Source: Parapedobacter sp037190485 (GTDB lineage: Bacteria; Bacteroidota; Bacteroidia; Sphingobacteriales; Sphingobacteriaceae). Taken from it: DNA of 64,000 nucleotides. The notes beneath the pieces are model-generated. The model did not search any database and was not told the DNA's origin. It saw nothing but the letters and a program-made list of their open reading frames with translations. Below, piece after piece: positions 51,599-60,881 of this stretch; within the stretch, counting starts at the first letter, position 1, and each line of letters begins with the position of its first letter. A program made the position numbers and the translations under genes. The stretch spans positions 186,001-250,000 of the forward strand of contig JBBCJB010000020.1 in assembly GCA_037190485.1 (NCBI GenBank). The letters are read 5' to 3'.

Positions 51599-53740
51599 TT
51601 ATTTGTCTGCGTCAATTTCCATGATGGTCCCGGCGATATGCCTTAACCCATTTTCTTTATTGAAATAATAAACCACCAGCACGCGGTTTTCATCCAATTG
51701 TACGGGCCAGGTATAACCCAGATCACCGTTTCCGCCGTCCGTCCGTAACACGATCTCCTGCGCCGTATCCCAATCGGTACACTCGGCGTTCAATATACGC
51801 GCCCGTATACCAAAGGGCTTATGCCGATACCCATAGGTGACCAATACGCGGCCATCGGGTAATTGCAGCGCATTCAGTGGATGTCCTTGAAACCGCATCG
51901 ATTGCCAATGGAAGGTTTTTCCGCCGTCCGTCGATCGTGCGATCACGGCCTGGTCGTCAAACCCGGCTGTCCGCAGCAAACCCACAATGTCCCCTTTGGG
52001 TGTTTCGATGACAGACGCCTCGTTGAAGGAAACGGCAGGGTCTTCCGCAACCACTCCCGAATATTCCCAGGTCAACCCCTTGTCTTTCGATACCAACAGG
52101 TAATTCGATGTTTTCTTAACACTGTCATGTGCAGCAACGATCCACAAGATACGCCCATCTTTCGCTTCATACAAAGCGCCCCGGTTATAGGCGGGCACAG
52201 GTTCGCTAAACACGTTATAATGTCGCTCCTGCGCAACGTGGGGTGGATAGTAAGGTCCCTCCCAGGTTTTACCGCCGTCGGTGGACCGTACCAGATATCC
52301 CCCCAGGAAAATAAATCCGCCCGACTCAAAATAAGGCTGTTTCACTTTTACGTCACCCCTGACGGTTGTCCATCCATAACTTGCACAAAGCAGGGTCCCG
52401 TCCTTGAGCTGGAGCAGGCAAGGGTCCTGCGATCCGCCGAATGCATGCGCATAAATCAAATCCGGATCCGGCGTCCAGGTCTCTCCATCCATGGAACGCA
52501 CACCGACCAAATAACTGTTGTGGTCGACGTGATTATTGTTTTGCTCGCCGTACATGTTCCGGTTCGGCGCGCGCCTGAAAGCCACTAGCAACTCCCCGTC
52601 GGGTTTCTTTACCACCGAAGGGAATGTGCTGTAAAATAGCGAATCCCGATAGATAACCACATCTTTAACCTTACGCGCGCCAGCGCCTACCTGCGCAGTC
52701 GGTTGGCGGGCTTTCAAATCGGCGAGGGGAATTTCGGTTAAATAGATCGAGCTTTTCCCTTCGTGGCTGGAATAATAAACCACATGCAACGACCCATCGC
52801 GAATGACCATTCCGGGATAACTGGAGTCCCCGTTACTCGGCAGCGGGATGGTCCTTTTTACATTACCGGAAAGGTCCGTTACAAAAAGGGCCGTCTGTGC
52901 GGTTTGTCCTGTATGTAACCGCGAGCCCATGATCAGTTCTTCATCGGTTAAGAACAAGAAATTTGGTCCGCCCAGCCGCCATTCCAGCGATGAGAAAGAC
53001 CATTTGGTATAGGGATACACGCTGGTAGCCAACGCCCCCATCCTATCACCGGCTTCGCGCCGGATCATTACGTACATTTTCCCCTGCGCATCAAACCGGA
53101 TGGTGCTCTCATTGGGGTTTCCATCGATGGGGATTTGCGATACCTTCTTATAGTTCTTGCCATCCTGCGTTGAAACCAGGTAAGCCTCCCACGGCGCACT
53201 GTTCCGCTCGAGCGGAAATTTGTATAAAATTCCATACCCGACGCCTTCGTTCCAGGTGACCCGCCAGATCCAATCTAGCCCGGCAGGTATGGCAGGATCC
53301 ACCTTAGCCAACTCCAGCGATGTAAAATCGGTGCCTGACTGATTGGAAAACGACACATACGGACGCAAGGATTCGTAGCCGTTTTTCCATACGCCTGCAG
53401 CGATGGTCACCAGCAACCTCCCATCCGGCATGGACGATAACCTGGCTTCCCTGACGTCGATGCCTTTCAAGGCGTATTTTGCAACGGTTTCCCAGTTTTT
53501 TAAATTTTTCGATCGGATAATACGCACCTGGCCGTCGTTGTTTTGGTCCACATGACTGGTTCCCTCCCGAAAGGTACAATAGTAATAATCATTGAAAAAA
53601 TACAAATCCGGAAAGGCGTTATGCTTGGCTTTGTCCCAAATTTTCGTAACCTTGATTTCCGTCTGCGCAAATATCCCACCTGCACCGAATAGCATGACCA
53701 GTCCAACCAAAAACGTTTTCAACATGCAAAGTTTTTTCAT
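51599..53740 (-). CDS. Secreted double sialidase-like (BNR/Asp-box) propeller protein
   Basis: This 713-residue secreted protein (signal peptide MKKLCMLKTFLVGLVMLFGAGGIFA minus the last residues, cleaved before QTE) is made of two six-bladed propellers. The first (about 30-340) has weak Asp boxes; the second (about 350-710) has clear ones: RSTDGGKTW, SKDKGLTW and RSTDGGKTF. An arginine in FPSVVKKPDGELLVAFRR could belong to the sialidase Arg triad, and RREAGDR and FNEASVIE are other candidate active-site parts. I cannot confirm sialidase chemistry; BNR propellers include other hydrolases and binding proteins. It starts four bases after the SusD stop. Confidence 0.82.
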   Translation of the reverse strand: MKKLCMLKTFLVGLVMLFGAGGIFAQTEIKVTKIWDKAKHNAFPDLYFFNDYYYCTFREGTSHVDQNNDGQVRIIRSKNLKNWETVAKYALKGIDVREARLSSMPDGRLLVTIAAGVWKNGYESLRPYVSFSNQSGTDFTSLELAKVDPAIPAGLDWIWRVTWNEGVGYGILYKFPLERNSAPWEAYLVSTQDGKNYKKVSQIPIDGNPNESTIRFDAQGKMYVMIRREAGDRMGALATSVYPYTKWSFSSLEWRLGGPNFLFLTDEELIMGSRLHTGQTAQTALFVTDLSGNVKRTIPLPSNGDSSYPGMVIRDGSLHVVYYSSHEGKSSIYLTEIPLADLKARQPTAQVGAGARKVKDVVIYRDSLFYSTFPSVVKKPDGELLVAFRRAPNRNMYGEQNNNHVDHNSYLVGVRSMDGETWTPDPDLIYAHAFGGSQDPCLLQLKDGTLLCASYGWTTVRGDVKVKQPYFESGGFIFLGGYLVRSTDGGKTWEGPYYPPHVAQERHYNVFSEPVPAYNRGALYEAKDGRILWIVAAHDSVKKTSNYLLVSKDKGLTWEYSGVVAEDPAVSFNEASVIETPKGDIVGLLRTAGFDDQAVIARSTDGGKTFHWQSMRFQGHPLNALQLPDGRVLVTYGYRHKPFGIRARILNAECTDWDTAQEIVLRTDGGNGDLGYTWPVQLDENRVLVVYYFNKENGLRHIAGTIMEIDADK

Positions 53741-53744
53741 ATTC

Positions 53745-55226
53745 TTAATCTGTAGTTTCATAACCTGGGTTTTGCCGAACCTTTGGTTCAAGGCTCAATA
53801 CCGAATTGGCAATCGGGAACAACCTGAGATAGTCCTTTCCAGACTGTGCCTGCAATGCCGGAACCAATTCGAAAGCCTTGTCAAAACGCAAGAGATCCCA
53901 CCAACGTTTACCTTCATACATCAATTCCAGCAATCGTTCCTTAAGGATAGCGCGATCATTGGACTCCCGGCTTCCACTGGCAAACCGGTGATCCTCAAAT
54001 GCAGTGCCATACGCGCGTTTCCTCACCTCGTTGATTTCATCCGACGGATCCTGTCCCAAGGCATTTTTAGCCTCGGCTTGCATCAACAGCACGTCGGCAT
54101 ACCGGTATAGGATTACATCGCTTGAAAACACCCGGTTACCGCCAACAATGACGCCGGACCCCTTCAGGCATACATTCGTATAATAAGTGCTATCTCCATT
54201 TGCATCATGGGTATATACTTCAAAAAAAGAGGCGGCCCTTCTCGTATCGTCGTCAACAAACTGGTTCCGGACAAGCTGTGTAGCCACCATAAGTCCCTGC
54301 CCACCTCCGACCGGCAACAGGATTGCCTTGGCTTCTTCGGTGATATTGGAGGGTACGGCAGAACCAATGATCCACATATGCCAGAAATAATTACCGCCTT
54401 CCAGGTCATTGAACCGAACGCCTGTGATCACCTCGCGGTTGCCTTTGTTGTTATACCTGAATACATCGGCGAATGATGGCAAAAGTGCCACATCGGCTGT
54501 ACGCACCGCTTCACACGCCGCAAGTGCTGTTTGGAGATCCGGTTCTCCGCCTCCCATTGTCTTCGCCGTCCACAGGAAAACATCCGCTTTAAGCGCATTT
54601 ACCCCGGCTTTCGACCACGCTCCGCGTTGATCCCGAAAACCATTATCCGGAAACAGTTGCAACGCTTGCTCGATGTCATTCTTGATGAGTGTAAAGATCT
54701 CCGCTTTAGGTGAACGTTCTTTGATGGTCACAGCCGGATCCGCTCCCTCAATCGGTTCGGTACGGATAATCAGGTCTCCCCACGTCTTCGACATGATGAA
54801 GTAAAGAAACGCCCTCACGGCATGGGCTTCCGCCAGTATCCGGTTTTGTTCAGTTGTGGAAGCAAATTTGATCTGCGGAACATACTTCAGAATTAAATTC
54901 GCGCTGTTGATCGCTTTATAGTATCCGGACCAATCGGGATGACCGGGAACATCGGGTGTCATCGAATTGGTATGCAGGGTATAGGTACCTCCCCCATAGA
55001 CGCCCCCCTCGTATATCTCACTACGCTGGTCTCCGGTCATAAAAATAGCTTCCGAGGTGGCCCTGAAATCTACATACATGCCATAAAGCGCGCCACGGGC
55101 ATCGTCTTCCGATTTCCAGAAAGAGCCGGTTGTAATGACGCTTGTCGGATCTACATCCAATGACTTTGAACAGGAGGCGATGCCTAAAACCGCAATTGCC
55201 CCTACGAAATACATTAATCTCTTCAT
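53745..55226 (-). CDS. SusD/RagB-family nutrient-binding lipoprotein
   Basis: This 493-residue SusD has a normal length. The signal ends GIASC (Cys19 from the ATG at 55226). Family motifs are WSGYYKAINSANLIL near residue 110, LAEAHAVRAFLYFIMSKTWGDLI near 145 and the late ERLLELMYEGKRWWDLLRF. The ATG at 55226 is chosen because the longer frame to 55292 reaches into the SusC stop region. It partners the SusC gene 46 bases upstream. Confidence 0.95.
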   Translation of the reverse strand: MKRLMYFVGAIAVLGIASCSKSLDVDPTSVITTGSFWKSEDDARGALYGMYVDFRATSEAIFMTGDQRSEIYEGGVYGGGTYTLHTNSMTPDVPGHPDWSGYYKAINSANLILKYVPQIKFASTTEQNRILAEAHAVRAFLYFIMSKTWGDLIIRTEPIEGADPAVTIKERSPKAEIFTLIKNDIEQALQLFPDNGFRDQRGAWSKAGVNALKADVFLWTAKTMGGGEPDLQTALAACEAVRTADVALLPSFADVFRYNNKGNREVITGVRFNDLEGGNYFWHMWIIGSAVPSNITEEAKAILLPVGGGQGLMVATQLVRNQFVDDDTRRAASFFEVYTHDANGDSTYYTNVCLKGSGVIVGGNRVFSSDVILYRYADVLLMQAEAKNALGQDPSDEINEVRKRAYGTAFEDHRFASGSRESNDRAILKERLLELMYEGKRWWDLLRFDKAFELVPALQAQSGKDYLRLFPIANSVLSLEPKVRQNPGYETTD

Positions 55227-55272
55227 CACTGTGTTAATTTTTTCAACTAGATATTCCATTGAACCCTTCCGG

Positions 55273-58200
55273 TTAAAACGTGATATTGGCACTAAAAATA
55301 AAATTTCTGGGCATGGGGTAACGGCCGTTGTCGCGTCCCCCCTCTTCCGGATTCAACCCATCATAGCCAGTCAAATAGTACAGGTTATTACCGGTAACAT
55401 TCAACCGGAGCCCCGCCAATTTTATCCGGTTGACAAGCGCGTGAGGAAAGGTGTAACTTACCGTCAGTTCCCTCAAGCAAAGAAAGTCCCCCCTTTGGTA
55501 GAAGATAGAGTTTGCGCGATCGGTTACGCCCAAAAAATTATTACGCTGTGTACGCTCCCCTCCCCAATAGTACCGCGACTGCGTCGCGTCATCCCCCTGC
55601 TGCTTCCAGGAGTTTTCATATTTGTCCTTAGTGAACGTACCGTCGGAATATCCATTCATATCCAAGAATACTTTACCGTAATTGAAAACCGTATGCCCGG
55701 TTGTATAATCCATCCTGAGATAGACGCCTACACCTTTATAAGAGAGGTTACTACTGAAACCTCCGGTCCACTTCGGATACGTATTCCCGACATACACTTG
55801 GTCACGGCTGTCTATGACGCCATTCCCATCGCTGTCTAACCATTGGGTATCCCCACCAAATTGGGTTTTATCGGTTCCAACGATATAGGTGTAAATGGGA
55901 GCATTTGCAGCTTCTTCATCCGTAGCGTAAATACCTATTTGCTTTAAGGTATACATATCCCCCACTCGCCCCCCTTCCTGTAAGCCGCCCTTCCATACAT
56001 AATCCTGTTGTCCGGCATCCCATACGTAATCGCCGCCGACGCGATTATTTTCCACACCGTTTTCAGGAAGACTGAGAATTTTATTCGTTACTTTTGAAGC
56101 GTTAAAAGATATATCCCAGTGCCAAGGTGAAGTTGCTGACAGTAAATTCGCCGTGAGTTCAAATTCGACACCTTTATTTTGCAGGCTACCCGAATTCGTT
56201 AATATACTGGAGAAACCTGTAGACAACGGCAAAGAAAGGCTTGTAATCAAATTATCCGTACGACGGACAAAATAGTCAAAAAGTATCCCGATACGATCGC
56301 TCCAAATACCCAAATCAGCCCCCACATCGTAAGTTTTCGATTGTTCCCATTTTAGGTCCGGATTCGGCAATACGGAATTCTGAATAGCCGCATTGCCATT
56401 GTACCTGCCCCCAACGTTGTAGGCGCCCTGCGCCTGAAAATCTGATAATCCACTGATATTTCCATTTACGCCATAGCTTCCCCGCAATTTGAATCGTGAA
56501 ATTACGTCAGGCACTGCTGCCCAAAAGTCTTCTTTGTGCGCATTCCACCCCAACGAAAGCCCCGGAAAAAGCCCCCAGCGGTAGTTCAGGCCCAAGTTCG
56601 AGGCGCCATCATATCGGGCGTTTATGGATATCAAATATTTTTGATCGTAGTCATAATTGACACGACCAAAGTACCCCACGATTACCTGATCGGAAATGGA
56701 ACTACTTACCGAAGTAGGCTCTCCCGCTGCATTCAATGTAGGGATCAAATCCGTAGAGGCTCCGCGTCCATTGGCATTTAAACTGGCATTTTGACGCGCG
56801 TAGTAAGAAAAGCCCGCTTTAGCGTCCAGATTGTGTGAACTTTGAAATGTTTTCGTGTATGAAAAAACTGCGTCAGCTTGGTATTGACGCCAACGCGAGT
56901 TCGCGGCGGTAGCGTTGCGTGAGGTCACATAAGACGCCGGCCCATTCCAAAAAGCAGGTTGGAACGTATATCCGTCGTTATTAACGCTAAACATTGACAA
57001 TTGCGGATCAAATGTCAATCCGGGTGCAATCTGCCATTTCCCGCCTAACGCAATTGTCAAATTATCCACGGAATTCTTATCTACCAAGGTATTCATATGG
57101 TACAACGGATTACCGATACTGGAATTGGTTCCAGGCGCCAAGGTTCCGTCTTCAAAATATACCTTCGCTGTCGGGGCCAGGCCAGCCGATCGATAAAAGG
57201 TTACATCCGTCCCAAATGAGGAGTTTTTCTGGCTTGCATTCGAGAAATTTACCCGCCCGAAAACGCTCAGTTTATCGTTCACCTCCAGTTGACCGTTCAG
57301 ATCTAAGTTATAACGCCGGTAACCGGTTGTAATGACGGTACCTTGGTTATCCAAATAGCCGGCAGCAGCAAGAAAATTTGCCTTCTCTCCACCTCCGGAA
57401 ACCGACAAATGGTGATTTTTGGAAATGCCTGTTTGGTAAGTTAGCGCCTGAAAATCGTTATCTTGGAAAATCAAGGTTTTCGACGGATCTGCGGGATCCG
57501 GCATACTTTGCCAACCCTCCCTAAGCTTGTACTCATTTTCGGGAGTTAGGTATTGGGTTGTAAAAGCGGTATTATTGGTCAAATCGTTGCCCACACCATA
57601 ACCCATAGGTAACGTAAGCCGCTGTACGGCGCCATCTCGTGTCTTATCCGGTTCATTGACAGCACTACCTCGATTCAGCTCCAAATATTCCCTCGCACTA
57701 ACCAAATCATACATTTTCCCAACTCGGGATACGTTATGATCAAATGAATAGCTTACCTGCGCGCCACCTGCTTTTCCGGATTTAGTCGTAATCATAACAA
57801 CGCCGTTGGATCCCCTAGCTCCGTAAATTGCAGTGGAAGAGGCATCCTTCAGCACTTGCATACTTTCAATATCGTAAGGGTTAACGTTATTCATATCCGT
57901 TCTGACGATGCCGTCGATGATATATAATGGGGCTGCGCCATTCGGGTTATTTATTGAAGTCCCCCCTCGTACTATAACACGTGGCGCAGCGCCCGGTTGC
58001 CCGGATGTACTCTGCACCCGAACCCCCGAAACGGCCCCTTGCAACGCTGCGGCCGCATTAGCATAAGGAATGTTCTCCAATACTTTATTGTCTACTTTTG
58101 AAATGGCCGTCGTCAGTGTTTCGCGCGACTGTCTACCATAGCCTACCACAACGACTTCATCCAAGTTTCTTCCATCTTCCTCAAGGACAACATCAATCGT

Positions 58201-58539
58201 GTGGCGACCCTTAATCGGTATTTCCTGTAACAACATACCGATGTAGGATACGACCAAAATTCCCCCTTCCGATGGAACGGTGATTTGATATGCCCCCCCT
58301 TCCCCAGTTGAGGTAACAATACCGGTTCCCTTTATAGCAATACTTACTCCAGACAAAGGCTCGCTTTGTGCGTTTGTTATACGTCCCTTCAGCAGCGTTT
58401 GGGCATTGACTACGCCAAAACCAAACATGGCTATTACAAAACAACATAACGCTTTGATAGCTTGTCGTGTTGTCGGCCTTAAATACTTGGTCGCTATCGA
58501 AGAACCGGCCCGATAAGTTCGGATAAAACTCATTTTCAT
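55273..58539 (-). CDS. SusC/RagA-family TonB-dependent receptor
   Basis: This 1088-residue SusC has a signal peptide (about 28-46, ending GVVNAQ), a carboxypeptidase-regulatory-like domain (about 48-120, LLKGRITNAQSEPLSGVSI), a TonB-box-like DEVVVVGYG at about 127, a plug with VIVRGGTSINN and GSNGVVMITTK, and a barrel ending NFIFSANITF. There is no STN domain and no nearby FecR, so control differs from the 41029 receptor. It heads the long catabolic locus. Base composition is lower in GC than the flanking regions. Confidence 0.96.
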   Translation of the reverse strand: MKMSFIRTYRAGSSIATKYLRPTTRQAIKALCCFVIAMFGFGVVNAQTLLKGRITNAQSEPLSGVSIAIKGTGIVTSTGEGGAYQITVPSEGGILVVSYIGMLLQEIPIKGRHTIDVVLEEDGRNLDEVVVVGYGRQSRETLTTAISKVDNKVLENIPYANAAAALQGAVSGVRVQSTSGQPGAAPRVIVRGGTSINNPNGAAPLYIIDGIVRTDMNNVNPYDIESMQVLKDASSTAIYGARGSNGVVMITTKSGKAGGAQVSYSFDHNVSRVGKMYDLVSAREYLELNRGSAVNEPDKTRDGAVQRLTLPMGYGVGNDLTNNTAFTTQYLTPENEYKLREGWQSMPDPADPSKTLIFQDNDFQALTYQTGISKNHHLSVSGGGEKANFLAAAGYLDNQGTVITTGYRRYNLDLNGQLEVNDKLSVFGRVNFSNASQKNSSFGTDVTFYRSAGLAPTAKVYFEDGTLAPGTNSSIGNPLYHMNTLVDKNSVDNLTIALGGKWQIAPGLTFDPQLSMFSVNNDGYTFQPAFWNGPASYVTSRNATAANSRWRQYQADAVFSYTKTFQSSHNLDAKAGFSYYARQNASLNANGRGASTDLIPTLNAAGEPTSVSSSISDQVIVGYFGRVNYDYDQKYLISINARYDGASNLGLNYRWGLFPGLSLGWNAHKEDFWAAVPDVISRFKLRGSYGVNGNISGLSDFQAQGAYNVGGRYNGNAAIQNSVLPNPDLKWEQSKTYDVGADLGIWSDRIGILFDYFVRRTDNLITSLSLPLSTGFSSILTNSGSLQNKGVEFELTANLLSATSPWHWDISFNASKVTNKILSLPENGVENNRVGGDYVWDAGQQDYVWKGGLQEGGRVGDMYTLKQIGIYATDEEAANAPIYTYIVGTDKTQFGGDTQWLDSDGNGVIDSRDQVYVGNTYPKWTGGFSSNLSYKGVGVYLRMDYTTGHTVFNYGKVFLDMNGYSDGTFTKDKYENSWKQQGDDATQSRYYWGGERTQRNNFLGVTDRANSIFYQRGDFLCLRELTVSYTFPHALVNRIKLAGLRLNVTGNNLYYLTGYDGLNPEEGGRDNGRYPMPRNFIFSANITF

Positions 58540-58822
58540 AATTGCAACGTGTTTACATTAACTATTTTTCTACGAACATTTAATTCATAAAACATCTTTT
58601 ATGGACGCCCACGCTCACTCATTTAATAATATTCAAATTGGTTATTTATCATTTCAAAGATAGGGGCGTTACAGCCCCATCCCTACTACTTTTATTTATA
58701 TAAGTAATACAATATTTCTGCATCCGCTGATCTGAAAGGCAAATTGTATCAGGTATTTGAAATTTTGGATCAAAGGGGATAATTCGGGTTGGAGACACGC
58801 CACGGATATGGTGTCCGGGAAT
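58540..58822. other. AT-rich leader and promoter region of the long catabolic locus
   Basis: No gene is seen between the SusC start and the terminator at 58823-58865 of the converging cytochrome gene. The region is distinctly AT-rich. It contains a -7 element with an adjoining inverted repeat (see 58655-58678), and a long untranslated leader of about 110 bases for the SusC message. The rest shows no clear structure. Confidence 0.5.
58655..58678 (-). promoter_or_regulatory. Promoter and inverted repeat of the long catabolic locus
   Basis: TATCTTTG on the minus strand (58662-58655) is an exact -7 element. GGGGC and GCCCC with a six-base spacer (58663-58678) abut its upstream side. No TTG lies at the standard distance, as often found where an activator replaces the -33 contact. 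Confidence 0.45.
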
Positions 58823-58865
58823 AAAAAAAACCCTCAAGATCCAGCACTTGGATCTCGAGGGTTTT
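58823..58865 (-). terminator. Intrinsic terminator after the propeller-cytochrome gene
   Basis: On the minus strand, 16-base arms with one mismatch enclose a seven-base loop (58865-58827) and end in a run of eight T. It lies 18 bases after the stop codon of the gene at 58884. Confidence 0.9.
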
Positions 58866-58883
58866 CTGGCAATAAGGGTTTGA

Positions 58884-60872
58884 CTATCTCGCCAACGAGT
58901 TGATATACGCCGCGATCTTGAGCGCATCGGCCTTGGGCACGTGCGGCATCGGCGGCATCTCGGTGGCATAGCCCGGCCAGTTGGCCGGCTGCGGGTTGTA
59001 AATCAATTGCACCATCTTCTCATCGGTATACTTGCGCTTGGCAATATCGGCATAGGATGGCCCCACTTGCTTCTTTTCGGGGTTGTGGCAGGCCATACAG
59101 GTATACTTAGCCAGCAGGCCTTCCACCTCTTTGTAGGTCGGGGCCTTGGGTTTGACCGGGGCGGGTTTGGCCGTTTCGGCCGCCTTCGCCGAAGCGGTCT
59201 TGCCAGCTGCAGCCTTCACCGTCGGTTCGGGCATGGGCTCTTCCTTCACCACCGGGATGGAGCTGTCTTTAGTGCTCACCCCAACCATCGATAGCTTGGT
59301 GCCTTGCGGGATGCTGTGCAGCGTATAGTAGGCCGTGGGGTGGATGAGCGAATAGAAGTTGTCGCGCTCGCGGATGCCATCGAGCGTGATGGAATGGACG
59401 TAATGTTCCTTGAGGCTGTCTACCAAGAGCCGTGCCGTCAAGCCGTCAGCCGATACCTTGACCCCGCGGATCCTGTGCGATTTCATGTCCACCGGCGGGC
59501 TACCGTATACAGGGTGGTACTTATAGGTATAGCTGTCCACGGCGTAGGAGGCCAGGTCGTTGGCCGAGGCGGTGTCCACGGGCTGCGTGAAGGTAATCTC
59601 GAAACCGTCGGGCATGGCTTTCACGTTCAGCATCTCGAACGGGATCTTGCCGTTCCAGGTGAGCCGCTCCAAGCCTTCGTTGGCCTCGCCGGCCGAGCCC
59701 CACCCACGGTTGGTCTCGCCCACGAAAAGTGAACCGTCGGGCGCCCAGGCCGTACGCAATATGCCCGAGCGGAAGCCGCTCCGGAAGCCGATGGCCGCGC
59801 CCTGCAGCTGGCCGTTCACTTCCTCAAGCATCACACGCGAGAGCATGCTCATGCCCTGGTCACCGACCAATACCTGGCCCGCGAATGGGCCGAAGACGCC
59901 TTCGGGGATGATGGTGGGTTCAGAAGACGAGATGCCCAGTATCCCGTGCGGGAGCCACACGGCGGGCAACCGGAATTCGGGAAAGGCCTCCTTGGCGTCG
60001 ACCGCCGTCTTGTAGTCTTCCACGATGATGTTCTCCGGTTTGATGTAACGGCCTTGATCGTTCTTGAGCCGCCGCTCGTCCATGCTGGCCAGGAACTTTT
60101 CGGTGGTGAGCTTCATGGGCGACCCCTCGAGCCCCGACCAGCGCAAACCGGCGGGATGTCCCATGAAGTCGCCTTTCTCCACCTGCCACAGGCCGCCGGA
60201 ACCAATCCAGTCGCCCTGATTGTCTGTATAGAAGAACTTGCCGTTCAGCATGCCGGGCCCCGCGGGCGAGCGCATGCCGGTGGCCCACGGCGTGAGCTTG
60301 CCGTCTTCGGTGATATTGAAGGCCCAGCCGCGCCAGGGCACCCGGCTCTCGCCGCGCCACCACTCCTCGTCGCCGAAGGCCACGTTGCCCGTCACGAAGA
60401 ACGAGCCGTCGGGCGCGATCAGCGGCCCGAACGAATATTCGTGGTAATGGCCCGAGAGCGGCCAGGCATGGATGGTCTCGTAAACGTCGGCCCTACCGTC
60501 GCCATCGGTATCGATGAGCTTGGTGAGCTCGCCCCGCTGTGCACAGTACAGCGCGCCGTCCTTATAGGCCAAGCCCAGGATTTCGTGCAGGCCGGAGGCG
60601 AACCGTCGGAAATAGGGGTTGCTGCTGGTGGGGTTCTCGATGATGTAAACTTCGCCGCGGCGCGTGCTGACACCGAGGTTGCCATCGGGCAGCAAGGCCA
60701 GCCCGCCCACCTCCAAGATGATGCCTTCGGGCGTACGTACTTTCCTGACTTGGAAAAAGTCTTCTTCCTTGGGGCTCTCCTGCGCCAAGGTGCTTGCAAA
60801 TGGGATGATCAGGAGGGCCATCAACAGGACGGCCATTCCGATCGTAGCGATCTGTTTCGTTGTCGTTGTCAT
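58884..60872 (-). CDS. Secreted propeller protein fused to a C-terminal cytochrome c
   Basis: This 662-residue secreted protein has a signal peptide (about 8-30, MAVLLMALLIIPFASTLAQ). Residues 40-400 form a beta-propeller of the glucose/sorbosone-dehydrogenase-like or PVC heme-binding type, with GLALLPDGNLGVSTR, LIDTDGDGRADV and ILRTAWAPDGSLFVGETNRGW. A fibronectin-like part (about 410-510) and an Ala/Pro linker (about 550-580) follow, and then cytochrome c with CMACH at 592-596. It should transfer electrons from a sugar or similar substrate. It is the first member of a second redox module, with a strong terminator just beyond. Confidence 0.85.
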   Translation of the reverse strand: MTTTTKQIATIGMAVLLMALLIIPFASTLAQESPKEEDFFQVRKVRTPEGIILEVGGLALLPDGNLGVSTRRGEVYIIENPTSSNPYFRRFASGLHEILGLAYKDGALYCAQRGELTKLIDTDGDGRADVYETIHAWPLSGHYHEYSFGPLIAPDGSFFVTGNVAFGDEEWWRGESRVPWRGWAFNITEDGKLTPWATGMRSPAGPGMLNGKFFYTDNQGDWIGSGGLWQVEKGDFMGHPAGLRWSGLEGSPMKLTTEKFLASMDERRLKNDQGRYIKPENIIVEDYKTAVDAKEAFPEFRLPAVWLPHGILGISSSEPTIIPEGVFGPFAGQVLVGDQGMSMLSRVMLEEVNGQLQGAAIGFRSGFRSGILRTAWAPDGSLFVGETNRGWGSAGEANEGLERLTWNGKIPFEMLNVKAMPDGFEITFTQPVDTASANDLASYAVDSYTYKYHPVYGSPPVDMKSHRIRGVKVSADGLTARLLVDSLKEHYVHSITLDGIRERDNFYSLIHPTAYYTLHSIPQGTKLSMVGVSTKDSSIPVVKEEPMPEPTVKAAAGKTASAKAAETAKPAPVKPKAPTYKEVEGLLAKYTCMACHNPEKKQVGPSYADIAKRKYTDEKMVQLIYNPQPANWPGYATEMPPMPHVPKADALKIAAYINSLAR

Positions 60873-60881
60873 GTTGCCTGT

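Noticed and set aside
58649..58969. 106-codon minus-strand ORF at the terminator
   Set aside because: It passes through the terminator hairpin and overlaps the end of the propeller-cytochrome gene in another frame.
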